Of a DNA stretch of 64,000 bases, positions 1-8,681 are shown in pieces (within the stretch, counting starts at the first letter, position 1; each line of letters opens with the position of its first letter). Source of the DNA: an uncultured Oscillospiraceae bacterium (lineage in GTDB: Bacteria > Bacillota > Clostridia > Oscillospirales > Acutalibacteraceae). A program made the translations under genes and the position numbers. The notes beneath the pieces were generated by a model. The model did not search any database. It was not told the DNA's origin and saw only the letters and a list, made by a program, of their open reading frames with translations. The stretch spans positions 1 to 64,000 of the forward strand of contig UQBX01000010.1 in the NCBI GenBank assembly GCA_900539425.1, given 5' to 3'.

Positions 1-107
1 ATCATTCTATTTACAGCATTGTTTCCTGCTCCTCCTACACCTATAACTTTTATTGTTGCAGTTCCATCCATCATTGCAATATTATTATCATCATTGTAAT
101 CCATCAT
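1..107 (-). CDS. ftsZ: Cell division protein FtsZ, N-terminal fragment
   Basis: FtsZ is the tubulin-like GTPase that forms the cytokinetic ring. Only the first 35 codons are in the window; the gene runs off the left edge. Translation from ATG at 107 gives a short acidic Asp/Asn-rich tail followed by IKVIGVGGAGNNAVNRM, the almost invariant first beta strand and nucleotide-binding loop of FtsZ. A GGGAGG ribosome site lies about 8 bases upstream. The ATG overlaps the stop of the small upstream gene (ATGA-type overlap), so the two are co-transcribed. Codon use is very AT-rich, unlike the genes from 1.2 kb onward, so this piece probably belongs to a different genome. The identification is confident; linkage to the rest of the window is doubtful. 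Confidence 0.93.
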   Translation of the reverse strand, partial: MMDYNDDNNIAMMDGTATIKVIGVGGAGNNAVNRM

Positions 108-226
108 TTAGTTTTTCCTCCCTTTATATTTTTAAATTTTTGTATTTTTTTGTTTATTTTAACGTTATAAATTACTAATACAAGCACTACTATTACTAGT
201 ATTCCAACAATTGCTACTGTTATCAC
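104..226 (-). CDS. Small single-pass membrane protein upstream of ftsZ
   Basis: A 40-residue protein starting with GTG at 226, with an AGGAGG site 5-10 bases upstream. Residues 1-19 are a continuous hydrophobic segment rich in Val and Ile; the rest is short, Lys/Asn-rich and basic (YNVKINKKIQKF and on), the pattern of a one-pass protein with a cytoplasmic tail. Its TGA stop overlaps the ftsZ start. The position between a ParA/MinD-like ATPase and ftsZ invites the guess that it helps tether a division or positioning protein to the membrane, but no family is recognised. The tight spacing, strong ribosome site and overlap are good evidence that it is a real gene. Confidence 0.75.
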   Translation of the reverse strand: MITVAIVGILVIVVLVLVIYNVKINKKIQKFKNIKGGKTK

Positions 227-244
227 TATTTATTTCCTCCTATT

Positions 245-1117
245 TTAAAATTTTCTTTTCATTTGATCTAATGTATCATTCATACTTGGTGAAAATGTAG
301 TATTAATTTGAGTTGTATTAGCTGCTGGTGGTCTATAGTTTGTTCCTCTTCCTGAAATTAAGGGATAAACCATATTAGCTAATTCTCGTAATACTTGCAT
401 AAAACTTTTTGAATATCCTTTTAATGTTATTTCGCAATTTATAATTCCTTCTAAATATTTTGTATATATATCTTCCTCAAAAGGTATAGATATATGTTTT
501 ATCAAATTCCTATCAAATAATTCTGTCATAAACGACATTGCAGGATCATTATAAAAAGCCATTCCACCTATTATTGTTTTTTCTGTAATTCCTCTTACTT
601 TTACAACTTTATTAAGTATAATTTTTAATTTCTTTTGTTCTAGAATATTTTTAGCTTTTAATTCTCTTAAAAAAGCCGTTAATGGTTGAATTGTAAGTAT
701 ATCTAGAGTTTGTACCAAATATGTTTCTTGAGATTGTTTAAAGTAACCTATTGGTGAATTATAATCACAATCTATTAGTATTACTGAATAATTTTTTACT
801 AATGTTTGTAATATTTCATCTACCTTTGATATAGCTTCATTTTCTTCTGGAAGTGATGTAAATACTGTTAAGTTTGGATTTACATTTATTCCATTTGCAA
901 TTCCTCTTGATAAATTCATTATACAATTAGTTGCAATATTTCTTAATCCTTCTTCATTTTTTGTATAAATATAATAAGAATTTCTATTTTGTGTTGTATC
1001 TAATATTGCAACTTTTATTCCCATAGTTGATAATAATTCAGCAATATTATTTACAATAAATGATGTTCCATTTTTACTAGTTCCTACAAAAGTAACTATT
1101 TTCTTATCTGCTGTCAA
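245..1117 (-). CDS. ParA/MinD-like ATPase of an ftsZ operon, 5' end missing
   Basis: A P-loop ATPase-fold protein of the ParA/MinD/TadZ type. The opening strand (KIVTFVG) is followed by a loop reading GTSKNGTSF, where a normal Walker A has GK[ST]; the lysine just before the Ser/Thr is replaced by Thr, so nucleotide hydrolysis may be lost or atypical. A Walker B-like strand ends in LIDCD near residue 117. The C-terminal ~35 residues are Pro/Asn/Thr-rich and disordered. The only in-frame start is a TTG at 1117 without a ribosome site, and the frame closes at 1130-1132, so the true N-terminus is probably lost at the junction. It lies 18 bases upstream of the small membrane gene and then ftsZ, which suggests a division-site or membrane-positioning role. 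Exact family is uncertain. Confidence 0.7.
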   Translation of the reverse strand: MTADKKIVTFVGTSKNGTSFIVNNIAELLSTMGIKVAILDTTQNRNSYYIYTKNEEGLRNIATNCIMNLSRGIANGINVNPNLTVFTSLPEENEAISKVDEILQTLVKNYSVILIDCDYNSPIGYFKQSQETYLVQTLDILTIQPLTAFLRELKAKNILEQKKLKIILNKVVKVRGITEKTIIGGMAFYNDPAMSFMTELFDRNLIKHISIPFEEDIYTKYLEGIINCEITLKGYSKSFMQVLRELANMVYPLISGRGTNYRPPAANTTQINTTFSPSMNDTLDQMKRKF

Positions 1118-1185
1118 TAAAGATGGTGTTTATAGTGAAGCTATTAAGTTAAGTGATGATTCTTATGCAGTTTTATAAAACTTAA
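1100..1185. other. Probable assembly or recombination junction
   Basis: Left of here the DNA is strongly AT-rich and encodes a truncated ATPase on the minus strand. Right of here the lacZ stop appears at once, without a terminator. In between, the plus strand reads as an AT-rich open frame ending at TAA 1176-1178 (residues NKDGVYSEAIKLSDDSYAVL), which looks like the tail of yet another gene. Three unrelated coding pieces within 90 bases, with no complete gene end on the left, fit a chimeric contig better than a natural gene order. Confidence 0.55.
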
Positions 1186-4100
1186 TTACTCCTTGTCAGT
1201 ACTAATTGGCTGTACCTCAAATGAATAATTAAGAGGTTTGAAGTAACCAAAACTGATTAAATGTTCTTTTGACGGTATAGGCCCGCAGCTGCCTGAACCT
1301 GTGCCGCGTACAAAGCCATCAACAGTTAAATATGTTGTGTCGCAATCAGGCAGATCTTCAATATGACGAGCTTTTTTCAGTTGCTCAAGTGTGAAGTGAT
1401 TTGCATTGAAATTAAGATATTTATCCAAAGCAGTTATTTTAAGACCTGCGCCTTTACTGTTTGTAATTATAGCGTAACGTACATCGCCGCGGTTTCCTGA
1501 ATCCTGAGGCTTTATGTATTTATGCGCCATATTAGTTACTGTGGTATCATAAATGCCAACAGGCGCATGCTCACAGAAATCAGAATAGTTTTCGATCGGC
1601 CCTCTTCCGTAGTATTTAACATTTTCAAATTCTTTGCCAAGTTCGGCGTGAACTCCGAAGCGCGGCAGTTGTGCCGTAAGCGGACAGATTTTACGAAGAG
1701 ATACACTCATAGTGAGCTTTCCCGCATCGTCAAAATAATAGTTCACGTCAGCACTTGCAAGAACGAATAATCCTCTTGTAACAAAATCATATGTTGTATT
1801 TACAAAGTTTACGCCATTGCAGGATTTGACACCGCAGGAAATCAACTTTGGCATAGCATTGCCGAGACCGAGAATATTCCAGAATATTACCATATACTGG
1901 TCATTATCCAGTCTTCCTCGGTATATATGCGGAATAAATCCCTTTTGCATATCTATCGGACTCTGATTGAGATATTCAACTCCGTCCTTCATATAGCTTA
2001 TAAGACCTTTGTTTTTATCAAACAGTGCCTTGCCGCCGTTATAAGAAACGGTTATTTGTTTTCCTGATGATGTGATTTCGGCAGAGTTCGATGATAACTC
2101 AAAAGATTTCAGCGTTTCGGTGCTGATTACGGTTTGCTCTTCAGCAATCAGCGCTCCGCTGTCCTTATATGTATATGTGAAATTGACAAAAACATCTTTT
2201 TGGCTCTGCTTTAAGAAGTTAGAATTTATCTGGAACCTCTTTGTTTTTCCCGGGTTTATAATGCTGTTGATTTTTCCTTTTTCAACATGATTTCCGTTTA
2301 CAGAAATTTCAAAAGAGATCTCAATATCCGAACTGTCCTTAAAATAGCGTGTGTTTCTAATTTCAAAAATATTATCTTTAATATACTTTGCTCTGAGCGG
2401 ACGGTAGCATGCCTTCATTTCAAGCGCACCGCTTGACGGTCTGCGGTCAGGATAGAATAATCCGTCTACACAGAAATTGCCGTCGTGTATAGGTTCGTTG
2501 TGATCGCCGCCGTATGTCCATTTGTATTTTGCGGTTTCATCATATACGCTGTGGTCTGCCCATTCCCATATACAGCCGCCCATAAACTGATCAGATGAAT
2601 AAAACAGCTGCATATATTCTTCAAGTCCGCCGGGGCCGTTGCCCATTGCATGAGCATATTCGCACTGGAAAAACGGCTTGTTTTTGTATTTGCTTCCCGC
2701 TGTGCCTTTAAGAATTTTTCTCATAAGTGAAGGTGTTGCATACATTCTTGAAACAACATCGTATGCCCAGCGTTTGCTTCTTATAGCGCCTTCATAATGA
2801 ACGGGAATTTGAGGGTTGACCTTTTTTAAATAGTTGTAACATTCGTCCTGGCATTTGTAGCCTCCGGATTCATTACCCAAGCTCCACATTGTAATGCACG
2901 GGTGGTTTTTGTCTCTCCCGTACATTCTTTTTACCCTGTCAAGGTAGTGTGAAGCCCATGATATATCGTTGCTCAATCTGTTTGGATTATAGGTAGAGTA
3001 TGGAATTGCATAAAAGCCGTGAGTTTCAATATCAGCTTCGTCAACGGTGTAAAGACCATAGAAATCGCACATTGTCAAAAAAACCGGGTCCGGGGGATAA
3101 TGCGATGTACGCACAGCATTACAGTTGTATTCTTTCATAAGCTGAACGTCTCTCTCCATATCTTCTATAGACATGGCGTATCCCTTTGTCATGTGAGTAT
3201 CATGGTGATTAACTCCAAGCAGTTTTACCGGCTTTCCGTTAAACAGAAATACATTCCCGTCAATACGGATGTTTTTAAATCCTATATAAGTCCTTACTGC
3301 TTCAACAACATTTTCTTTGTCTTTCAGTACTATGTGAACTTCGTAAAGAGACGGGGTTTCAGCAGTCCATTCTTTTACCGAAAGTGCTTCTATTTCTGTT
3401 TCATAAGATTTTTTCAGAACGGCTTCAAACAATCCTTCGGATGATATTTCTATAGTGGTATCATCTGAAAAACTGCCGCTTACACTGATTTTGAGATTAT
3501 ATGTACCGTCAGAATTATACTCAGGTCTTAAAAGAAAATCATCTATGTGGTTTTCTTCCTGCTCTATTATATAAACATCACGGAAAATACCGTTTTCCCT
3601 GAACATGTCCTGACATTCAAGATATGTACCGTTGCTCCACTTGTAAACAACCGCCAAAATCTCATTTTTGCCGCTCTGTAATAAGGATGTTATATCAAAT
3701 TCGGCAGTATTGTGTGAGCCTTCACTGTAACCAACGTATTCTCCGTTAATATAAACTGCAAGGGCTCCTGCCACCCCTAAAAATGTAAGTGTTTTTCGCT
3801 TTTGAAGATTATCAGCATCAAAAAATCTTCTATATATACCTACTGCAACATCAGACGGTATATTAGGCGGCCTTTTTGGGAACGGATACCTTGTATTTAT
3901 GTAGGCAATCTGGTCGTATCCTGTTCTCTGCCAAGTACAGGGTACGTTCACTTTGTCAAACTTTGCGCTTTCAGTGTCAAAAGAAGTCGGCACAGCTGAA
4001 AGATTTTTATAATAAGCAAAGTCCCATTCTCCGCTTAAAACCGTTACTCTGTCGGAATTATAGCGTTCGTTTTTATAATCCGTGTTTTCAAAAGCCTTTT

Positions 4101-4197
4101 CGCTTGAAAACGGAATAAAATAGCTTCGCTCCTGCAGTTTTCCGTCTTCAAAAATGTTGAAATCTGTATGCAGATTTCTGTGTATTCTGTATTCCAT
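1186..4197 (-). CDS. lacZ: Beta-galactosidase, glycoside hydrolase family 2
   Basis: Hydrolyses terminal beta-D-galactose from lactose or glycan oligosaccharides in the cytoplasm; there is no signal peptide. At 1,003 residues it has normal full LacZ length. Domain order is the sugar-binding jelly roll (about 40-215), an Ig-like sandwich (about 220-310), a TIM barrel (about 315-600), a second Ig-like domain and the C-terminal beta-galactosidase small-chain domain (about 720-995). The acid/base Glu is E443 in WSLGNES and the nucleophile is E513 in FFQCEYAH. It starts at ATG 4197 after a GGGG ribosome site. It is the last gene of the leftward glycan operon, 12 bases after the preceding enzyme. 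No terminator follows because the sequence changes character about 10 bases after the stop. Confidence 0.95.
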   Translation of the reverse strand: MEYRIHRNLHTDFNIFEDGKLQERSYFIPFSSEKAFENTDYKNERYNSDRVTVLSGEWDFAYYKNLSAVPTSFDTESAKFDKVNVPCTWQRTGYDQIAYINTRYPFPKRPPNIPSDVAVGIYRRFFDADNLQKRKTLTFLGVAGALAVYINGEYVGYSEGSHNTAEFDITSLLQSGKNEILAVVYKWSNGTYLECQDMFRENGIFRDVYIIEQEENHIDDFLLRPEYNSDGTYNLKISVSGSFSDDTTIEISSEGLFEAVLKKSYETEIEALSVKEWTAETPSLYEVHIVLKDKENVVEAVRTYIGFKNIRIDGNVFLFNGKPVKLLGVNHHDTHMTKGYAMSIEDMERDVQLMKEYNCNAVRTSHYPPDPVFLTMCDFYGLYTVDEADIETHGFYAIPYSTYNPNRLSNDISWASHYLDRVKRMYGRDKNHPCITMWSLGNESGGYKCQDECYNYLKKVNPQIPVHYEGAIRSKRWAYDVVSRMYATPSLMRKILKGTAGSKYKNKPFFQCEYAHAMGNGPGGLEEYMQLFYSSDQFMGGCIWEWADHSVYDETAKYKWTYGGDHNEPIHDGNFCVDGLFYPDRRPSSGALEMKACYRPLRAKYIKDNIFEIRNTRYFKDSSDIEISFEISVNGNHVEKGKINSIINPGKTKRFQINSNFLKQSQKDVFVNFTYTYKDSGALIAEEQTVISTETLKSFELSSNSAEITSSGKQITVSYNGGKALFDKNKGLISYMKDGVEYLNQSPIDMQKGFIPHIYRGRLDNDQYMVIFWNILGLGNAMPKLISCGVKSCNGVNFVNTTYDFVTRGLFVLASADVNYYFDDAGKLTMSVSLRKICPLTAQLPRFGVHAELGKEFENVKYYGRGPIENYSDFCEHAPVGIYDTTVTNMAHKYIKPQDSGNRGDVRYAIITNSKGAGLKITALDKYLNFNANHFTLEQLKKARHIEDLPDCDTTYLTVDGFVRGTGSGSCGPIPSKEHLISFGYFKPLNYSFEVQPISTDKE

Positions 4198-4209
4198 ATT
4201 TTTACCCCT

Positions 4210-6165
4210 TTATTTAAATACATAAATGTATTTTTCACCTTTGTTTAATATTATCTCTTCGTCATTTATTTTTACTGTATAGCAATCTCCGTTAGTAACA
4301 GAAATATCAGTACTGAATGCACAAAGATCCATATTCTTTATTTCGAAGAAATCCCAGCTGTCAGGAACAGACGGGCATATTTCAAAAGAATTAAACCCAA
4401 CAGGTCTGTATCCCAAAATTCCTTCTGTAAAAATTCTCAGATAAAGGGCACTTTCCGCAGATAGCTGCGCCGCGTTACCCTCCGGAAAAGCCTCTACAGG
4501 ATACGGTGAATGAAATCCCAAAAGTCTTTCATTTGTATATTCAAGCAGTAAAGAGTATGCCTTGTCCTTTTCGCCGGCATAAAACATTCCTCTCATTGAA
4601 TAAAGCAAAGAGCGGTCCCAGTATGTTTTCTGACCGCTTCTTGTAAGCAGCCCTTTTCCCGTAAATAACTTATCGCTTAAAAGCGCTTGAACAGTTTGTT
4701 CTTTTCTGTTGTTAATGCCCATAACAAGAGGAAGGCATATCCATGAGCGCAGACGCTTTTCCTCCTTGCAGTACCTGTAAGTTTCATATCCTTCCACAGT
4801 TGCACCGAAATAGCTTTCGATACCTTCTTTTATTTTCTGTGCTGTTATAAGGGCATTTTCTGCTTTTTCGCTGTCTCCTAATTCTTTATATATATAATGG
4901 AGCGAGATAAACGCATCATATGTAATACACGAAGTTGAAAGATTTGCTTTTCCGCTTTCAAAACGGTTTTCAAGTTCATCGCTGTCGCTTTCAACAACGC
5001 CGTTTGAGTTTATTTTGCTTTCAACATACGCCTGAGCAGCCGTAATTGACGGCATGAATTCAGCAGTTTTCTCCTTATCTCCTGTACTTAAAAGGTAACG
5101 GCATAATCCATATAGGAACATAGAGCTGTCGCCACGGTCTCCCGCTCCGTTCCAAATGCCGTCACCGCATGCCACAATACTGGTGGGAATAGCTTTTGAT
5201 TTATCTGCATATTTTGAAAAAAGTCTGTAACTGTTTACGCTTTGTTTTTGTCCTGCGGGATAACCTAAGTATGCAAAAAGAGGATTTGCGTATTCACACT
5301 GGTCATTAGTCCACAGCGCTCCGTAATAATTGCCGCCTCCGGGAGCGTGCATAAGCCCGTTTTTTGTATTGAATATGCTTTCAGAAGCCCTGATTTTGCA
5401 AAATTCAGTCATTAGATTGATTTCTTTATCAGGCGTTTTTATTTTCATGCAGTTACTGATATTGCTAAGAAAATCTTTTCTTGAGTTATATTGAGTGATA
5501 ATCTGCTTTTCGACCATCTTCTCAGCAGAACTGCATATGTAGATGTTTATTGTGCTGTCAGGACTGACAGTAACTTTTTCATTATTTATTTCTTTTCCGT
5601 TGCAGCTTATAAATGTGAATAATTCCTGCTTTTTATCTTCATTTAAAAAAACTTTGCTGATATATTTATGAGGATGTCTGTTTCTTATTTTAACATATTG
5701 CTCAATAGAAGAACAGTTATTCACAACAATTTTTTCTACCAATGCTTTTTTATCGTGCGCGGGGCATATCGTATGGGTGATTTCAATATCGCCTGCGTGC
5801 TGATAGAAAGTGAGCATTCCGTTGAATTTGATTTTATCCGTTAATACCTTTGAGCCGTAATCTATATCCGCTCCGCTGAAACGGCAGGAAAGGCTTCCTC
5901 TTGTTTCGTTTGGTATAACTCTTATTTGGGGAAATACGCAAAATCTGTTTAGCTCAAGCTGTTTGCTTTCATCAATTTTATAACTGATAATAGCAGACAT
6001 TTCAAAGCCGGACATTTCTATGTGATTATAATAGGGCAGTTTGATATTGTTTATATTGCAGTCAATTCCGTCATTTGTTACAGAGTAATATCTGCTTTTC
6101 GGTTCTGAGCCTTTGAATTTAACCCATGCAGGAAATATTCTTGGCTTTTTATATATCAGTTTCAT
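4210..6165 (-). CDS. Six-hairpin (alpha/alpha)6 glycoside hydrolase, family uncertain
   Basis: A 651-residue cytosolic protein without signal peptide. The first ~250 residues look like a beta-sandwich. From about 260 the sequence has the rhythm of an (alpha/alpha)6 toroid, with aromatic/acidic motifs such as ALWTNDQCEY, GDRGDSSMF and YWDRSLLYSM, and a short C-terminal beta domain. These features are typical of GH63/GH78/GH94-like six-hairpin enzymes, but I cannot place it in a numbered family or name the substrate. It sits between the GH63-like gene (48 bases upstream) and lacZ (12 bases downstream), so it most likely trims the same imported glycan. It might also act as a phosphorylase or remove an alpha-linked sugar such as rhamnose or glucose. 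Confidence 0.6.
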   Translation of the reverse strand: MKLIYKKPRIFPAWVKFKGSEPKSRYYSVTNDGIDCNINNIKLPYYNHIEMSGFEMSAIISYKIDESKQLELNRFCVFPQIRVIPNETRGSLSCRFSGADIDYGSKVLTDKIKFNGMLTFYQHAGDIEITHTICPAHDKKALVEKIVVNNCSSIEQYVKIRNRHPHKYISKVFLNEDKKQELFTFISCNGKEINNEKVTVSPDSTINIYICSSAEKMVEKQIITQYNSRKDFLSNISNCMKIKTPDKEINLMTEFCKIRASESIFNTKNGLMHAPGGGNYYGALWTNDQCEYANPLFAYLGYPAGQKQSVNSYRLFSKYADKSKAIPTSIVACGDGIWNGAGDRGDSSMFLYGLCRYLLSTGDKEKTAEFMPSITAAQAYVESKINSNGVVESDSDELENRFESGKANLSTSCITYDAFISLHYIYKELGDSEKAENALITAQKIKEGIESYFGATVEGYETYRYCKEEKRLRSWICLPLVMGINNRKEQTVQALLSDKLFTGKGLLTRSGQKTYWDRSLLYSMRGMFYAGEKDKAYSLLLEYTNERLLGFHSPYPVEAFPEGNAAQLSAESALYLRIFTEGILGYRPVGFNSFEICPSVPDSWDFFEIKNMDLCAFSTDISVTNGDCYTVKINDEEIILNKGEKYIYVFK

Positions 6166-6213
6166 ATTACACCTATCTGTTTTTTTAGTCTTAATTTTTA
6201 AGCAGATAAAATT

Positions 6214-7374
6214 TTATATTAACTGCTGTCTTGTGTCATATTTGTCTTTAATCAGTTCAAGTATAAAAGCGCTTGACCAGCCGAAATCTTTTGCACCAAG
6301 ACCTTTGCCTGTTTTTGAATCATAGTATTCATATATTGAATCTTTGTTTTGGCTGCAAAAGTTTAAAACGTTTTCTGTAAGTTCATCGGCAAGGGCAAAA
6401 TCTCCGTAATTTCGTAATCCCTGTATCGTAAAATAAGCTGTGTTGAGCCAGCAAGGGCCGCGCCAGTATTTTGATGAGTTGTAGCGCTTGTTATTGTAAC
6501 TTATCGTTGGGATTCCCGGATAAAAATAATTCGGATCTTTTGCCTTTTCAATCATGCACTGCGCTTTTTCTTTATCTGCCGCTAAGCAGAAAAGCGGCAT
6601 AAAAGAGGCGGGGGATAAACGGTGAGTAAAGCGCTTTAGCTTAAAATTATAATCGCAGTAGCTTTTGTCTTTTTTTGAAAAAAGAATACTGTTTATTTTG
6701 GAAATCAGCTTTTCCCTTTTTTTAGTATATAATTCAGCTTCTTCCGGCTGTTTGAGCTTGTCTGCAATGTATGCCATTGCCCGGTAAAAATCAGCCATAA
6801 AGCAGTTGCAGTCAACGGCGTAGCAATTTTGAATTAGATGCGGAAAATCAAATCTGACAGTATTGTCCCATCCGCTTTCCATTTTGTGAACTTTATAGCT
6901 AAACAGAGTGCCGTCAAATCTGTTGCTTTCCCACCACGAAAGATTTGATTTCAAGTGATGATATGCGTATTCCAGAAAGGATAAGTCCGGATGAATCATG
7001 TCACTTTTCATAATAGCCCAAGCGAGAACAGGCGGCTTGGTGAACCGAAAAACGGTCTTTCCGTTTGTATAAACCACGTCTGCAATCTGACCGTCTGGTT
7101 TTTGAAAGTCAAAAAGTATTTTCATCTGATCGTGAGCAATTTCTATATCAAAATAGCTCATTGCCAATGTGTGAAATGCGCTGTCCCAGTTCCACACACC
7201 CTGGTATGTTCTGGGGGACGGCGATATGGCTTTACGGTCCTTAAAAACAAAAATCTCATCGCCCGCGGGCTTATTAATTATATTTCCGTAAAGGGTGCTG
7301 ACTGCTCTTTCTATCAGGGCGCGTTCATCAGCGTTGCATTTTCCGTATACAGGAAATTTATTTTCAATATCCAT
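6214..7374 (-). CDS. GH63/mannosylglycerate-hydrolase-like alpha-glycosidase
   Basis: A compact 386-residue (alpha/alpha)6 enzyme of the GH63/GH37/MGH1 clan, probably cleaving an alpha-glucosyl or alpha-mannosyl linkage in the cytoplasm. Visible motifs are GVWNWDSAFH (D64), KPPVLAWA, ESGWDNT with the likely general acid D170, KYWRGPCWLNT, and YEYYD with the likely base E349 followed by FGWSSAF near the C-terminus. These match the catalytic landmarks of the clan (acid in SGWDN, base in a late ExxD with FxWS). It is shorter than full GH63 enzymes because it lacks an N-terminal beta-sandwich. It lies 31 bases after the anchored metallophosphoesterase gene. Substrate cannot be read from sequence. 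Confidence 0.75.
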   Translation of the reverse strand: MDIENKFPVYGKCNADERALIERAVSTLYGNIINKPAGDEIFVFKDRKAISPSPRTYQGVWNWDSAFHTLAMSYFDIEIAHDQMKILFDFQKPDGQIADVVYTNGKTVFRFTKPPVLAWAIMKSDMIHPDLSFLEYAYHHLKSNLSWWESNRFDGTLFSYKVHKMESGWDNTVRFDFPHLIQNCYAVDCNCFMADFYRAMAYIADKLKQPEEAELYTKKREKLISKINSILFSKKDKSYCDYNFKLKRFTHRLSPASFMPLFCLAADKEKAQCMIEKAKDPNYFYPGIPTISYNNKRYNSSKYWRGPCWLNTAYFTIQGLRNYGDFALADELTENVLNFCSQNKDSIYEYYDSKTGKGLGAKDFGWSSAFILELIKDKYDTRQQLI

Positions 7375-7405
7375 GACTTTCTCCGTGCTTTTATTTTAGC
7401 ATAGT

Positions 7406-8653
7406 TCAGTGTACAAACGATACCGTTTCTTTTTCATATTTGGGCTGATATTTATCCTGGTAATAATTCTGTGCTTCGCAGTCGAATGAACCGTCCGGAT
7501 TAACTGTAATCAGAGTGCAGCCTCTGTAGTCGCCCTGCTGGTCAATATCTTTGTAAGCAAGATAATCTACGCTCATTCCGTATGTAAGACGTATGCCTTT
7601 ATATTCAATAGAATAATTATTTATATGGTCATGCCCGCAGAATATACCCTGAGTGCTTCCAAGCGACTGCATAGTGTCAAACAAAGTGTCCTCGCCTGCT
7701 CCGCAGCATACGTTTTCGTCTTTGATACCGTAATAATATTTATGGTTTTCAGATTCTTTGCTGCCGTTTTCTTTATAAATATTCCATGCGTCATCAAATT
7801 CTTTAAGCGGGATATGGAAAAACGCCAGAGATTTTACGGTTTCATAAGTTTCTTCGGAATAGGGCAGAGTGCTTTTATCTGCCTTTTCAAGCGCTTCTTC
7901 ATTTTCTTTGTTAAGTGCGTTTACCGCATCGCTGTACCAATCGATTTGGTTCTGGTGAATATTGTCATATTCGCCGTTTATTCCGAATCTGTCTGTATAA
8001 GAGTGGGAATCAAACAGGAAAAGGGATTGCGTAATAACACCTTGTGAATTTCTGATATTGATTATCTGGTTTCCGCAACCGTCAACATTTTCAGGGCCCG
8101 CCTGAAAAATACAATATTTAAGGTCTTCGCCGGCGTAAAATTCTCCTATATCTTCGCGTGAATAATAACCGTATGCCTCAGTATCGTGGTTTCCGAAAGC
8201 AACAGTCCAGTAAACACCAAGACTTTCCATCATCTGAGCAAAAATCTTAGCCCCTGTTTTATTGTTTAATGTGCCGGCATTGTTCGGAGTGGGAAAAACT
8301 ACATCTCCGGTAACGATTACAAGATCGGGTTTTTCAGCGCTGATCATGGCGGCAACACAGTTGAGTGCTTTTTTGTCCTTTTCAGCGGAAATCCAGCCGC
8401 CGCCTATATGAATATCTGTCAGCTGCATTATTTTCATCGGTCTGTCTGTTATAAACTCAGCATAGCCGTCTTCACCCGTTGTCGGCACAAGTTGATCTTC
8501 ATATTGAACTTTGTCAAACGATTCGGCAATCTTTAGATTTTTGTTGCTGGTTATCACAGTTGCCACTTTGCTCGCGCAAATCAAAACAACTATAATCAAA
8601 ACAACACTTATCAGTATTTTTAAGATAATTTTTCCCGCCTTTGATTTAATCAT
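7406..8653 (-). CDS. Membrane-anchored calcineurin-like metallophosphoesterase
   Basis: A 415-residue protein with an N-terminal transmembrane anchor (about residues 9-30) and an extracytoplasmic dimetal phosphoesterase domain. The classic motifs are present in order: LTDIHIGG (D80, H82), VTGDVV (D117), AFGNHD (N155, H156), FFHIPL and CGHDH. It would remove phosphate or cleave a phosphodiester outside the membrane. Its place inside a glycosidase operon, between GH36 and GH63-like genes, suggests a phosphorylated glycan or glycolipid substrate rather than DNA or nucleotide. It is not closely similar to the second phosphoesterase at 10376-11695, so the operon carries two different ones. Start ATG at 8653 follows AAGGGG. 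Confidence 0.85.
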   Translation of the reverse strand: MIKSKAGKIILKILISVVLIIVVLICASKVATVITSNKNLKIAESFDKVQYEDQLVPTTGEDGYAEFITDRPMKIMQLTDIHIGGGWISAEKDKKALNCVAAMISAEKPDLVIVTGDVVFPTPNNAGTLNNKTGAKIFAQMMESLGVYWTVAFGNHDTEAYGYYSREDIGEFYAGEDLKYCIFQAGPENVDGCGNQIINIRNSQGVITQSLFLFDSHSYTDRFGINGEYDNIHQNQIDWYSDAVNALNKENEEALEKADKSTLPYSEETYETVKSLAFFHIPLKEFDDAWNIYKENGSKESENHKYYYGIKDENVCCGAGEDTLFDTMQSLGSTQGIFCGHDHINNYSIEYKGIRLTYGMSVDYLAYKDIDQQGDYRGCTLITVNPDGSFDCEAQNYYQDKYQPKYEKETVSFVH

Positions 8654-8681
8654 ATTTACCCCTTCTTCTCTTCAAACAGCG

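Noticed and set aside
1522..4118. Several plus-strand open frames of 60-140 codons across lacZ
   Set aside because: They lie opposite a full-length beta-galactosidase with intact active site, have no ribosome sites, and give low-complexity Phe/Ser-rich products.
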